Positions 23,383 through 30,744 of a stretch of DNA of 33,451 nucleotides are shown piece after piece. This DNA comes from a filamentous cyanobacterium Phorm 6 (GTDB lineage: Bacteria; Cyanobacteriota; Cyanobacteriia; Cyanobacteriales; Microcoleaceae): assembly GCA_003003725.1 (NCBI GenBank), contig PVWI01000032.1, forward strand, positions 1 to 33,451, written 5' to 3'. Below the pieces are notes generated by a model, which saw only the letters and a program-made list of their open reading frames with translations, was not told the origin of the DNA and searched no databases. A program made the translations under genes and the position numbers. Every line of letters begins with the position of its first letter. Positions within the stretch are counted from its first letter, which is position 1.

Positions 23383-24360
23383 ATGACACTAGCAACTGCC
23401 AAAGATAGCAAAGCCCAAATTTTGCAAAACTTTCAGCAGATTTTAGCTGACAAAAAAAAGATAGAATCCAAAGTTGAAACCAAAGAACAGTCAGCCGAAA
23501 AAGCCAAAAACAAACAACTCCTAGAAGTCGCTTCTACATACACAATTGATAGCATTGTCAAAGGCTTAGCCGACTTGCAATTAGATTTCGGCAGCATCAC
23601 CAGCGGACTTTCTGAAAAACTGAAGCAGGAATCTTCAAAATTAGACGAATTAAAACGCGCGATCGAAATTGAAGCCGAACAACTCCAACAGTTGCAGCAA
23701 ATACGAGTTGTAGCAGACGCATTCCACATTTTAAATGAAGAGCACCAAGAAAAATTGACTGTGCTGGAACAAAACGCCGCCAATCAGCGTGAAATTCTCG
23801 AAAAAGATACGACCCAAAAACGCAAAATTTGGGGCAAAGAACAGCAAGAATTTGAAGCCGGTGTTCAAGAAAAGACTGCATTCACAATTAAACAGCGCCT
23901 GGGTGAAGCAGCCGATTACCAATACGATTTACAGCGGCAACGCAAAATCGAAACCGACGCCTACGAAGAAACGAAGCGCACATCAGAACGCGACTTGCAA
24001 GAATCTACCCGCGAAAAAGAAAAGAATTGGGTGGAACGAGAAAAATTACTCAGCGACAATCAAGCAGAGTTTGAAAAGAATCAAACCAAAGCCGCAGGGT
24101 TTGAAGAAGAACTCAAACAGGCTTATGTTAAAGCCAAAGAAGAAGCGATTCAAGAAGTTTCTCGCGAAGCTAAAGTCAAGGCGGATTTAGTGGACAAAGA
24201 ATGGGAAGGAAGTAAGCAGGGATATGAATTGAAAGTGCATTCTTTACAGCAGACAATTGAGCGACAAACCGAGCAAATAGCCGAAATATCCGCGCAACTG
24301 CAAGCCACGATGAAGCAATCGCAAGATTTAGCAATGAAAGCTTTTGCGAGCAAAGCTTAA
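23383..24360 (+). CDS. Long coiled-coil protein, paralogue 1
   Basis: 325 residues, start ATG 23383 with AGGAG about 11 bases upstream. It has almost no hydrophobic stretches and is very rich in Glu, Lys and Gln. Heptad-like helices run from about 60 to the end (KLKQESSKLDELKRAIEIEA; KNWVEREKLLSDNQAEFEKN; SLQQTIERQTEQIAEISAQL). A short conserved segment at about 50-70 (TIDSIVKGLADLQLDFGSIT) breaks the coil. The C-terminus ends with a QDLAMKAF motif. The neighbour at 24657 is a clear paralogue (shared WGKEQ, YDL-x2-QR, W-x-EREKL, AK-x-KADL, QTI-x2-Q and QDLA-x-KA). It is likely a structural, filament-like or scaffold protein; no enzyme motif exists. It lies divergent from XRE-ImmA and could be under that control. 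Confidence 0.75.
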   Translation: MTLATAKDSKAQILQNFQQILADKKKIESKVETKEQSAEKAKNKQLLEVASTYTIDSIVKGLADLQLDFGSITSGLSEKLKQESSKLDELKRAIEIEAEQLQQLQQIRVVADAFHILNEEHQEKLTVLEQNAANQREILEKDTTQKRKIWGKEQQEFEAGVQEKTAFTIKQRLGEAADYQYDLQRQRKIETDAYEETKRTSERDLQESTREKEKNWVEREKLLSDNQAEFEKNQTKAAGFEEELKQAYVKAKEEAIQEVSREAKVKADLVDKEWEGSKQGYELKVHSLQQTIERQTEQIAEISAQLQATMKQSQDLAMKAFASKA

Positions 24361-24365
24361 AACCC

Positions 24366-24462
24366 CGTTTGTAGTGAGGACTTTAGTCCTCATTTCCTCA
24401 AAACTTAAGGATTTTAGTCCTTACTACGAACTTTTTAGGACTAAAGTCCTTACTACGAACCA
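24366..24462. repeat. Three arms of the GTAGTGAGGACTTTAGTCC repeat family
   Basis: One forward arm (24366-24390) and two reverse arms (to about 24427 and 24433-24462) lie directly after the stop codon of paralogue 1. A hairpin between any pair is possible. The element separates the two coiled-coil genes. Confidence 0.8.
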
Positions 24463-24491
24463 ATTTCCCCATTATTAACAAGTGAAAAGCC

Positions 24492-24614
24492 ATGAGTAGA
24501 AAAGTTAGCGACAAAAGCACCAAGGCTGAAATCTTAGAAGCTTACAAGGAAGCAACGGAAGAAAAAGTCACATTAGAATCGCAAATCAAACAGCTAAATG
24601 TTGCCCCAAAGTAA
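24492..24614 (+). pseudogene. Detached N-terminal 40 codons of coiled-coil paralogue 2
   Basis: ATG 24492 opens a frame that encodes SRKVSDKSTKAEILEAYKEA then TEEKVTLESQIKQLNVAPK before TAA at 24612-24614. This matches the start of paralogue 1 (AKDSKAQILQNFQQILADKK). The distance from 24492 to the ATG at 24657 is an exact multiple of three, and the frame continues (TAVPEKLIAEAQKP) straight into the main gene. So one in-frame stop splits what was a single gene of about 359 codons. Confidence 0.75.
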
Positions 24615-24656
24615 ACAGCAGTCCCAGAAAAACTTATTGCGGAGGCACAAAAACCT

Positions 24657-25571
24657 ATGGTTTTAACTCAAAATCAACAAAAAATGCAGTCCACAATCGA
24701 CAATTTGATTTTGCTGCAATTTGGCTTTGGTGCCGCTGTCAGTGAGTTGTCTGAAAAATTAACTTCTGAAGCTGCTAAACTCGGAGAATTGCGGCGCACA
24801 GTGGGCGAAGAAGTTCAACAACTGCAAGAGTTGCACAGTTTAGAAGATGTTGCAGAAGATACGCTGGACAATTTAATTCAACAGTACGAAGAAAGCGCGA
24901 AAACATTTACTAACGAACTCAGCGAACAACGCGAAACTGTTGAACAGGAATTGTTGGAACAGCATCAAGCTTGGGGAAAAGAGCAGGAATTGCAAAAGTT
25001 GGCAGTTAAAGAGCGCAATGAAAATCAGCAAAAAGCTCGCAATCGGGATGAAGAGTTGTATAACTACGATTTGCATCTTCAGCGAAATTTGGATATCGAA
25101 GAATATGATCAGCGCCAGGAAAGGCTGCATCAAGACATCCAAGAGTTTGAGCAGGAACAGGAAAAACAGTGGGGGGAACGCGAAAAATTAATTGCGGAAC
25201 GGGAAAAAGTTTCTGCGGAAGTTAAAGCTAAGGTTGAAGCTTTTCCGAAAGAACAGGAAGCTAATATTAAGAATGGGAAAGATACTGGTCGGAATATTGG
25301 CAATTATCAAGCTAAAATTAAGGCTGATTTGTTGGCTAAGGATATTGAAGGACAAAAGCAAAATTATGAACTGCAAATTCAAGGGATGTTGCAGACTATT
25401 CAAAATCAAGATGCGCGGATTGCTAGCTTGTCGAAACAGCTTGATTCTGCTTTGAAACAGGTTCAAGATTTGGCTGTGAAGGCAATTGAAGGCTCGTCGA
25501 ATTTGAGTTCTTTCCAAGCTGTGAGGGAAATTGCGATCGAACAAGCTAAGACTCAGCAGAAAAATAAGTAG
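24657..25571 (+). CDS. Long coiled-coil protein, paralogue 2 (body after an in-frame stop)
   Basis: 304 residues from ATG 24657. GGAGG lies 11 bases upstream, so translation could restart here. It is a paralogue of the 325-residue neighbour along its whole length: segment QSTIDNLILLQFGFGAAVSE aligns with its IDSIVKGLADLQLDFGSITS, and the middle and the QDLAVKA end also match, but this copy has an extra tail (SSFQAVREIAIEQAK). It is rich in Gln and Glu and predicted to be mostly coiled coil. The upstream 40 codons are cut off by TAA at 24612. That could be a nonsense mutation, a sequencing error, or a real two-product arrangement. Codon and repeat context suggest a genome region under relaxed constraint. 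Function unknown. Confidence 0.75.
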   Translation: MVLTQNQQKMQSTIDNLILLQFGFGAAVSELSEKLTSEAAKLGELRRTVGEEVQQLQELHSLEDVAEDTLDNLIQQYEESAKTFTNELSEQRETVEQELLEQHQAWGKEQELQKLAVKERNENQQKARNRDEELYNYDLHLQRNLDIEEYDQRQERLHQDIQEFEQEQEKQWGEREKLIAEREKVSAEVKAKVEAFPKEQEANIKNGKDTGRNIGNYQAKIKADLLAKDIEGQKQNYELQIQGMLQTIQNQDARIASLSKQLDSALKQVQDLAVKAIEGSSNLSSFQAVREIAIEQAKTQQKNK

Positions 25572-25766
25572 ATAATATCAATTATGGCTGCGCCGGAATG
25601 ATATAGAGGACACGGCAGTGCCGTTTCCCTACAATTGATCGCGGTAGGAGCACGGCACTGCCGTTTCCTGATTTCGGGTAATGTATTAATTCTGATGCAA
25701 CCGGAATTGATAAAATTCGGCGGTTGAAACCGCTACTACACAAACGAATTCCGCCTCCGCGGACTG
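25571..25766. repeat. Composite dispersed repeat, copy 2
   Basis: The same order of modules as at 862-1050: GCGCCGGAATGATATAGAGG, the GGCAGTGCCGTTTCCCTAC inverted repeat (here with a few mismatches), then CGGCGGTTGAAACCGCTACT. It directly follows the stop codon of coiled-coil paralogue 2. The region 25767-26025 holds only a hairpin and a -10-like TATAAT (25894-25899). Confidence 0.8.
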
Positions 25767-25776
25767 GGAGAATTAG

Positions 25777-25794
25777 GGTGCGCTTCGGCGCACC
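25777..25794 (+). terminator. GGTGCGC-TTCG-GCGCACC hairpin
   Basis: A 7-bp GC stem with a TTCG tetraloop (UUCG in RNA, an especially stable loop), followed by TTATGTTATTTT. It is a plausible terminator at the end of the coiled-coil locus, although it is 205 bases past the last stop codon. Confidence 0.5.
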
Positions 25795-26025
25795 TTATGT
25801 TATTTTGATCAAAAACTAGCTTTGCTTAGTGGAGTTTTCAAACTGTCCACTTGCTGCCTGTTTTGCTGAAGCCTCAAACCCTATTTATAGCGTTATAATC
25901 TTTAGTCAAAAGCCCGATCGCCCTGTTCACTTCTATAAACTGTCCCTACTCTTCCTGAATCCTCCGATCAAGCTTCCTATTGTTGAAGTTAATCAACCAA
26001 AAGATATATTTGACTTAGAGGCATT

Positions 26026-26307
26026 ATGCAGAAACAAATCATACGTCAAAAAGATACTAATGCTTGGATTCTTCAATGTTGGGTTTCTTTTATTGTTGCC
26101 ATTTCCGCAACTACTGTCGGTGTGATTTATTTACAGGTAGATCCCTGGCAAAAAGCTTTTATGGGTATGGGTTTAACCTTTTCAGTCGGCTCGTCTTTTA
26201 CTTTAGCAAAAACCATTCGGGATAACAACGAGGCAACAACATTAACTGCGAGAATCGATGAAGCCAGAGTTGAGAAAATTCTCGCGGATCACCATCCTCT
26301 CAAATGA
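26026..26307 (+). CDS. YiaA/YiaB two-helix membrane protein
   Basis: 93 residues, start ATG 26026 with AGAGG upstream. Two transmembrane helices are seen at about 15-36 (ILQCWVSFIVAISATTVGVI) and 42-61 (QKAFMGMGLTFSVGSSFTLA), followed by a charged tail starting AKTIRDNNEA, which is the YiaA/YiaB two-helix family layout in cyanobacteria. It lies in the cytoplasmic membrane; the molecular role is not known. A TATAAT at 25894-25899 is the best promoter hint. A bidirectional terminator (26329-26362) follows and closes both this gene and the convergent ferredoxin operon. Confidence 0.85.
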   Translation: MQKQIIRQKDTNAWILQCWVSFIVAISATTVGVIYLQVDPWQKAFMGMGLTFSVGSSFTLAKTIRDNNEATTLTARIDEARVEKILADHHPLK

Positions 26308-26328
26308 ACTTTAATTATACAATGTATA

Positions 26329-26362
26329 AAAACAAAGCCCGCGCGTGCGGGCTTTGTTTTTT
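26329..26362. terminator. Bidirectional rho-independent terminator
   Basis: A perfect 14-bp stem, AAAACAAAGCCCGC (26329-26342) and its complement (26347-26360), around GCGT. T-runs follow on both strands. It lies between convergent genes (yiaA-like on plus, ferredoxin on minus). Confidence 0.95.
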
Positions 26363-26401
26363 GAGCCACAGGTTTTAAGCTGTGGATGTGAATTGTGGAT
26401 T

Positions 26402-26872
26402 TCAATAGCTACCTTTGAACTTACGACCCAATTTAGATTTTTCTCGCTGGCGGCGAGCACGGGCCTGAATCGTCGCATACTCCACCGGAAAACCAACGAC
26501 AGGAATCACCTGATCCTGGCGTTCTTCTTCCAGATTCTTGAGTTCGGTGTAGTCAACCCAGTGAATACAATTCACCGGACAAGTATCCATCGCTTCAAGA
26601 ATCAACTCTTCAGAATCCCCGTCTTGTCGGACTACGCGCGATCGACCGTAATCCGGTTCAATGTAGAAAGTATTGCGAGCAACATGAGCGCAATGTTTGC
26701 AGCCAATGCAGGTAATCTCGTCAACATAGACCCCTTTTTCGCGTAACACGCCGCCTAACTCCGGTTCTAAGCCAGTACGATCGGGCGCATCCCGCAAAAA
26801 TCCGCCCAACTCCGGCTCTAAACCAGTGCGATCGACTGCTGTATCTATTCCGAGTCCAGAAAGCTCAGACAT
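26402..26872 (-). CDS. [4Fe-4S] ferredoxin of the ycf35 cluster
   Basis: 156 residues. A single [4Fe-4S] cluster site is formed by C55, C58, C61 (CIGCKHC) and C98 (TCPVNC, with C102 nearby). The segment NTFYIEPDYGRSRVV and the CIHWVDYTELKNLE end are the usual features of this cyanobacterial ferredoxin group. It should carry electrons at low potential; the partner is unknown. The N-terminus contains an internal duplication: DRTGLEPELGG occurs at 14-24 and 31-41. The basic C-terminus (ARARRQREKSKLGRKFKG) may contact RNA or an acidic partner. It is the third gene of a co-directional set: DUF2997 (27733), Ycf35/DUF1257 (27483), ferredoxin (26872). A repeat-rich gap of 224 bases separates it from the others, and a strong terminator follows. 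Confidence 0.88.
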   Translation of the reverse strand: MSELSGLGIDTAVDRTGLEPELGGFLRDAPDRTGLEPELGGVLREKGVYVDEITCIGCKHCAHVARNTFYIEPDYGRSRVVRQDGDSEELILEAMDTCPVNCIHWVDYTELKNLEEERQDQVIPVVGFPVEYATIQARARRQREKSKLGRKFKGSY

Positions 26873-26895
26873 TTAGATCCCTCACAATAATAAAT

Positions 26896-26915
26896 AAGTC
26901 CGCGCAGGCGGACTT
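26896..26915. repeat. AAGTCCGC hairpin
   Basis: A perfect 8-bp stem with loop GCAG, 24 bases upstream of the ferredoxin start. The AGTCCGCCTGCGCGGACT module also occurs in the repeats at 25741-25766 and 29515-29536. In RNA it would lie in the 5' leader of the ferredoxin mRNA. Confidence 0.6.
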
Positions 26916-26949
26916 GGATGAGACAAAATTGCCAAAATCTCGAACAACA

Positions 26950-27085
26950 GGTCTGTAGTAAAGACTTTAGTCCTTCCTTACCCCAATCCCCAGCAAGGAC
27001 TAAAGTTCTCACTACGAACAATTTGAAAGGACTAAAGTCCTTACTACGAACCCTTTGAAAGGACTAAAGTCCTTACTACGAACAA
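26950..27085. repeat. Four-arm cluster of the ACTTTAGTCCT palindrome family
   Basis: One forward arm (from about 26953) is followed by three reverse arms of GGACTAAAGTCCTTACTACGAAC type; the last two are nearly identical and 34 bases apart. It fills most of the gap between ycf35 and ferredoxin, and may lower read-through between them. Confidence 0.85.
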
Positions 27086-27096
27086 ACTGTAAATTT

Positions 27097-27483
27097 TTAA
27101 GCACACCAGCGTTGCATCACCAAACGGATCGAACCGTCTTGATTTTGCTTTTGCTCAGAAACTTGGAAACCCTGCTTAGCGCTCTCATTCAGCACCGTAT
27201 GGTAAGCGTAGCGCTGAGTCACCTTATTCAGAAAACGGTCTACAGACCAAGCTTGCTGCCAAAATTGCAAGTCAGCCACCAACTCATACTCAGTCCCATT
27301 CCAGCTAAAACCGAGGTCATAGCCATTTTCTTGCTCGATAACCACCTCAGCAGTGCTGGTTAGGCCGCGATAGCCGCGTACCTCAGTCGGGCCAGACTTC
27401 CAGTCGATAGCCAAGTCAGTTAAAGCAGCTTCCAAAGAATTCAAATTGCGGATCTGGGTCTTAATTTGGCTAAAGTGTGACAT
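27097..27483 (-). CDS. ycf35: Ycf35 / DUF1257 family protein
   Basis: 128 residues, matching the family length. The N-terminus SHFSQIKTQIRNLNSLEAAL then TDLAIDW and the following RGYRGLTSTAEVVIEQENGY then DLGFSWNGTEYELVADLQFW are the Ycf35/DUF1257 signature, a protein shared by cyanobacteria and red-algal plastids. It is soluble, with no catalytic residues known. The gene is preceded by DUF2997 (40-base gap) and followed by a [4Fe-4S] ferredoxin on the same strand; that trio is a recurring cyanobacterial arrangement, suggesting a common process, still undefined. A repeat cluster lies right after its stop. Confidence 0.92.
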   Translation of the reverse strand: MSHFSQIKTQIRNLNSLEAALTDLAIDWKSGPTEVRGYRGLTSTAEVVIEQENGYDLGFSWNGTEYELVADLQFWQQAWSVDRFLNKVTQRYAYHTVLNESAKQGFQVSEQKQNQDGSIRLVMQRWCA

Positions 27484-27523
27484 GGTGATTCCAAAAAAAT
27501 TTAAGTGAACTTAACAAAAAAAG

Positions 27524-27733
27524 TTACCAATCGCTAAAAGCGACTTGGGTTGTCGCTTCGGCTGACTGATTGAGCGCTTGGGCGAAATATTCAGAAGTAG
27601 ACTCTTGATGAAGCACCACGCCAAGCTGAGCTTCAATGGCAGCCGTTACCTCAGCACAGGATGCACCGACAATGCCGGTGACTGTTTCCTGTACGCGGCC
27701 GTCTGGATAAATCACAAACTCTAGTGTTTCCAT
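27524..27733 (-). CDS. DUF2997 family protein
   Basis: 69 residues from the ATG at 27733. A longer in-frame reading to 27784 adds residues not seen in the family, so the shorter one is preferred. The N-terminus METLEFVIYPDGRVQETVTG then IVGASCAEVTAAIEAQLG is typical for DUF2997, small proteins encoded next to Ycf35. It is predicted to be a small alpha/beta domain with a conserved Cys in a GxxC-like setting, with no known chemistry. It is the first gene of the operon with ycf35 and ferredoxin. A perfect 9-bp inverted repeat lies 112 bases upstream and could be an operator. Confidence 0.85.
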   Translation of the reverse strand: METLEFVIYPDGRVQETVTGIVGASCAEVTAAIEAQLGVVLHQESTSEYFAQALNQSAEATTQVAFSDW

Positions 27734-27844
27734 AATCCGGGCTGACTCAATAGGAGTAGTGAGACGAGACACCGACACCAGCAAGCTGGGGGACGATGCC
27801 TCCTGAAGTCGCTTCTTGAGAGTTGACTGACTGGCAAACCGCTA

Positions 27845-27866
27845 TATCAATTTTGACAAATTGATA
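27845..27866. promoter_or_regulatory. Palindrome TATCAATTT-TGAC-AAATTGATA upstream of DUF2997
   Basis: A perfect 9-bp inverted repeat with a 4-base centre, in the upstream region of the DUF2997-ycf35-ferredoxin operon. Its size and symmetry suit a dimeric transcription factor. No copy belongs to the repeat families of this window. The rest of 27734-28162 shows no gene. Confidence 0.5.
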
Positions 27867-28162
27867 GGTTTTGAGTCAGAACTTAACAGAAGTTATTAAT
27901 AAATAGAAGCAATACATCAGTGTTATGTAAAGTTTCGCGTATATTGCTCGATCAGTCAAGTGATGCACGATCGGTGAATATTTGCAACGGCTATTGGAGA
28001 GCGATCGCCCGGGAGCGACGAAAACAACCCACTGTTTGTCAATATTGTCAATGAATTTAATATTTTAGATTTTACAGGCGACAAGATGGTTTGGAGAGGA
28101 GTTAGATATCTGGTTAAAATGATGAGCATATCTAAACAATTATTAGCAGAGGCGCGATCGCT

Positions 28163-28753
28163 ATGACCGTTGCATCCCAAAAAATGAGCCTTGAAGAGTA
28201 TCTGAACTTTGATGATGGTACAGATACTCAGTACGAACTGGAAAATGGAGAACTAATTGTCATGCCCCCAGAAAGCGAACTCAATTGCAGAATTGCGATA
28301 TTTCTCTTGATCTACCTTGCACAACAGGGTATTCCATCTCATCGATTGACGATGAAGACTGAAATTGTGGTGAGTAGTTCGCGGGCGACGACTCGTTTTC
28401 CCGATGTGATGGTGCTATCGGAGGAATTGGCTACGGCTTTGGAGGGAAGTAGCCGATCGACTATTATGAGTGATATGCCACCGCCATTGCTGGTAGTAGA
28501 AGTGGTGAGTCCTCATCAAGAAAATCGAGATTATCGCTACAAACGTTCTGAGTATGCGGCGCGCAGGATTCCAGAGTATTGGATTGTTGACCCAATACAG
28601 CAGCGGGTGACGGTGTTGGAGTGGGTTGAGGGTTTGTACGAAGAGGTTGTGTATACGGGTGAGAATGCGTTAGCGGAGCCCTCGAAGAGGATCGCATCTC
28701 CTCTGTTGGGCGTTTTGGAACTGACGGCCCAAAGGCTATTGCAAGGACATTGA
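28163..28753 (+). CDS. Uma2-family (DUF820) PD-(D/E)XK protein
   Basis: 196 residues, ATG 28163 with AGAGG about 10 bases upstream. The Uma2 fold is clear: MSLEEYLNFDDGTDTQYELE then NGELIVMPPES (N-terminal strands, Glu in ELENGEL), FPDVMVLSEE (the D of the PD motif), PLLVVEVVSPHQENRDYRYK (E-x-V in place of the usual E-x-K, with the later K), and EYWIVDPIQQRVTV. Uma2 proteins belong to the restriction-endonuclease-like superfamily and are greatly expanded in cyanobacteria; their role is not settled. The 3' end overlaps the convergent PD-(D/E)XK/HEPN gene by 18 bases. Confidence 0.93.
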   Translation: MTVASQKMSLEEYLNFDDGTDTQYELENGELIVMPPESELNCRIAIFLLIYLAQQGIPSHRLTMKTEIVVSSSRATTRFPDVMVLSEELATALEGSSRSTIMSDMPPPLLVVEVVSPHQENRDYRYKRSEYAARRIPEYWIVDPIQQRVTVLEWVEGLYEEVVYTGENALAEPSKRIASPLLGVLELTAQRLLQGH

Positions 28754-29407
28754 AGGCTCCCATAAGCTGATTAATTCATTGACAAGGACGAGCAATTCAG
28801 ATACAGAATTATTGACTTCTGGTGCTTCAAATCCATGAATAAATCGGTTTCTGACGCTTAAAAGCAGCATTGCGCGATCGTACTCTTCGATTGAAAGTTC
28901 TCCTTGGGAATACATATGTTTGATTAGAGATACAGTTGGAAATCTTTCAATTGGAATAGTAACTTCCTCAGCTCGTCTACGCAGCAGTGCTTCAAATATT
29001 CCCCAAAGTGATAAAAACGCGCCTTCATTTTCTCCTAATGAAATTAGACGTTCACCCTGTGTTTTTCTACTAAAAACTTGTTCCCAAGATAATAGATTTA
29101 CTTCATTGGCTTCGTCTTTCAGTAAAGCATCTTCAGTCATTAACAAGAAACGCCATCCTGTATTCTCAGAGACTATTTCAGCAATTTCTTTCAACCTGTC
29201 TATGGATGTTTGTCTGGCAGAACGTTTGAATTCGATTATGTAACCTTCGGCTTCGTTCTTTTTTACAATCAAACTTGGGCGATATGTCCCTAAATCGAAA
29301 GGGATGTCTTCTGGTTCAGGGTCAACTAATACTGTATAGCCTTCTTGTCGGTATTTTTCGGCAATTTTAGATACTGATTTGTCGTGTATCAATTTAGCAG
29401 CGGTCAT
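28736..29407 (-). CDS. PD-(D/E)XK-like domain fused to a HEPN domain
   Basis: 223 residues. The N-terminal half (about 1-110) looks like a restriction-endonuclease fold: YRPSLIVKKNEAEGYIIEFK places E59 and K61 as an E-x-K pair and P44-S45 at the usual PD position (the Asp is missing; D38 is nearby). WRFLLMTED and LLSWEQVF are later fold elements. The C-terminal half (about 120-220) is helical and carries RNRFIH (R186, N187, H191), the R-N-x3-H motif of HEPN ribonucleases, with EALLRRRAEE on an earlier helix. HEPN domains cut RNA in toxins and defence systems; here the joined domain could sense or cut DNA. Function is inference. Convergent overlap with Uma2 is noted. No antitoxin gene is obvious beside it. 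Confidence 0.7.
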   Translation of the reverse strand: MTAAKLIHDKSVSKIAEKYRQEGYTVLVDPEPEDIPFDLGTYRPSLIVKKNEAEGYIIEFKRSARQTSIDRLKEIAEIVSENTGWRFLLMTEDALLKDEANEVNLLSWEQVFSRKTQGERLISLGENEGAFLSLWGIFEALLRRRAEEVTIPIERFPTVSLIKHMYSQGELSIEEYDRAMLLLSVRNRFIHGFEAPEVNNSVSELLVLVNELISLWEPSMSLQ

Positions 29408-29484
29408 AGATAACTCTCTAATGCTTTTGCTTATTCTAACGTAAACGCACTCGCATCAGATTCGGGTTCATTGCTTCCTTGATT

Positions 29485-29538
29485 ACTCGGCGGTTGAAAC
29501 CGCGACTACACAAACAAAGTCCGCCTGCGCGGACTAAG
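29485..29538. repeat. CGGCGGTTGAAACCGC module with GTCCGC/GCGGAC hairpin
   Basis: Single copy of the second module of the composite repeat (compare 1001-1050 and 25715-25766). It includes AGTCCGCCTGCGCGGACT (7-bp stem). It lies downstream of the minus-strand gene at 29581-30477. Confidence 0.8.
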
Positions 29539-29580
29539 AAATAAGGGAGATATTTAAGACAGATTAAAGGCTAGATTCAC

Positions 29581-30477
29581 TCACGACTTAGGCAACAGAT
29601 TATACACATAATCTGAAAACTCTGCATTTTTTGGAACAACTTCAAAATGGATAGTATACTCCGATGCACCTTTAATATCTAATGACTCACGTATAGCCTG
29701 GCCTCGACCAAAAATCAAATCTTTTCTGATAGTACCATCCACATAAATCTTGAGAGATACACGACTCAACCTAGAGTTGTCAGGTAAACCGTAAGCTAAT
29801 TTTACTTCACCTGAATTGTTAATAATTTTACAGGCAATAGATTTGGGTTGTGATGCCGAAAGTGGAAAAGAGCTACTCGGTTGCTCAGTGCGCTTAGCAA
29901 CACTAATTAAGTTGTTGTAGTCATACTCATAGTTGCCATTTCTAGACACATCTTCGCATTTAACTTCAGTGGCAGTAGGTGGTAAAGGTACCGGCGAAGA
30001 AGGAGAAGGAGTTGGTGTTGGTGTTGGTGTTGGTGCTGGTGCTGGTGAAATTGGAGGTGAACCTTCAATTATTGGTTTACCGGATTTGGTAAATCGAATA
30101 ATTCTGGGTGTGCTTTGCTCGTTTTCTAGGTTGATAGTAAAATTTTGAGTTGGATAACCTGTCTTACTCAGATTAACGCTAACATCTCCTTTCGTGGGAA
30201 TCTTGACTTTGGCATAACCACTATTATCGGTATATTTGAATTCGGGCGGACCTTGAGCGGTGAATATAATTTTCACATCAGCTAAATATTCTCCCTCTTC
30301 TGTTTGTGTATACAGTTCAACATTTTGTCGTTCAGAACATACGGCGGCAGTTTTGTCTATACTACATCTAAATTCTGGAACGGTAGCAGCCGTAGCAACC
30401 AATGCAAAAAAAGCAATAGGAGTACCTAAAATAAAGCCCCATTTAGTGTAATTAATTGTCCTAGTAGTTTGACTCAT
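29581..30477 (-). CDS. Membrane-anchored protein with carboxypeptidase-regulatory-like domain and Pro/Thr linker
   Basis: 298 residues from the ATG at 30477, preferred over an in-frame start at 30507 because it fits the membrane anchor better. One transmembrane helix is seen at about 13-31 (WGFILGTPIAFFALVATAAT). Next follow two cysteines (38, 47) and a beta domain (DVKIIFTAQGPPEFKYTDNS then GYAKVKIPTKGDVSVNLSKT), which reads like the carboxypeptidase-regulatory/peptidase-associated fold used for protein contact. Residues about 140-170 form a linker rich in Pro, Thr and Ser (PAPTPTPTPTPSPSSP). The C-terminal domain (about 172-298) has no name that I know. It probably sits in the cytoplasmic membrane with its body outside or inside; topology is not decided. 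Not co-transcribed with neighbours. Confidence 0.65.
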   Translation of the reverse strand: MSQTTRTINYTKWGFILGTPIAFFALVATAATVPEFRCSIDKTAAVCSERQNVELYTQTEEGEYLADVKIIFTAQGPPEFKYTDNSGYAKVKIPTKGDVSVNLSKTGYPTQNFTINLENEQSTPRIIRFTKSGKPIIEGSPPISPAPAPTPTPTPTPSPSSPVPLPPTATEVKCEDVSRNGNYEYDYNNLISVAKRTEQPSSSFPLSASQPKSIACKIINNSGEVKLAYGLPDNSRLSRVSLKIYVDGTIRKDLIFGRGQAIRESLDIKGASEYTIHFEVVPKNAEFSDYVYNLLPKS

Positions 30478-30649
30478 AAATGTTTTTTCTCTTGAGTGAA
30501 GTGACAACCTACATAAATATCCACGCCACTAAACATTGGGAAACCGGAAAATTTATAAATATCTTGATTAAAGTGATTTTTTAGGATTTGCACTGATTTC
30601 CCCGATCGCCCCCGACAACATCCCCAGCAACCATCAGCCGTGGGATAAA

Positions 30650-30679
30650 TCCAAAATCTAAAATCTAAAATCTAAAATC
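30650..30679. repeat. AAATCTA heptamers before the M16 gene
   Basis: Four units (AAATCCA, then AAATCTA three times) end at AAATCAG. The preceding GTGGGATAAATCC resembles the inverted half of the 31-bp repeats at 2431-2514. Confidence 0.8.
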
Positions 30680-30744
30680 AGATGACTGATGACTTCCTTC
30701 AAGACCATTTAAGATATAGAGAACAAGATCAATTTAAAACCGCA

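Noticed and set aside
25829-26125. A 98-codon plus-strand frame upstream of the YiaA/B gene
   Set aside because: It overlaps the start of the real gene in another frame and has no ribosome-binding site or domain.
30650-30679. CRISPR-like array
   Set aside because: Units are 7 bp without spacers; no 23-40 bp repeats with unique spacers and no cas genes are in the window.
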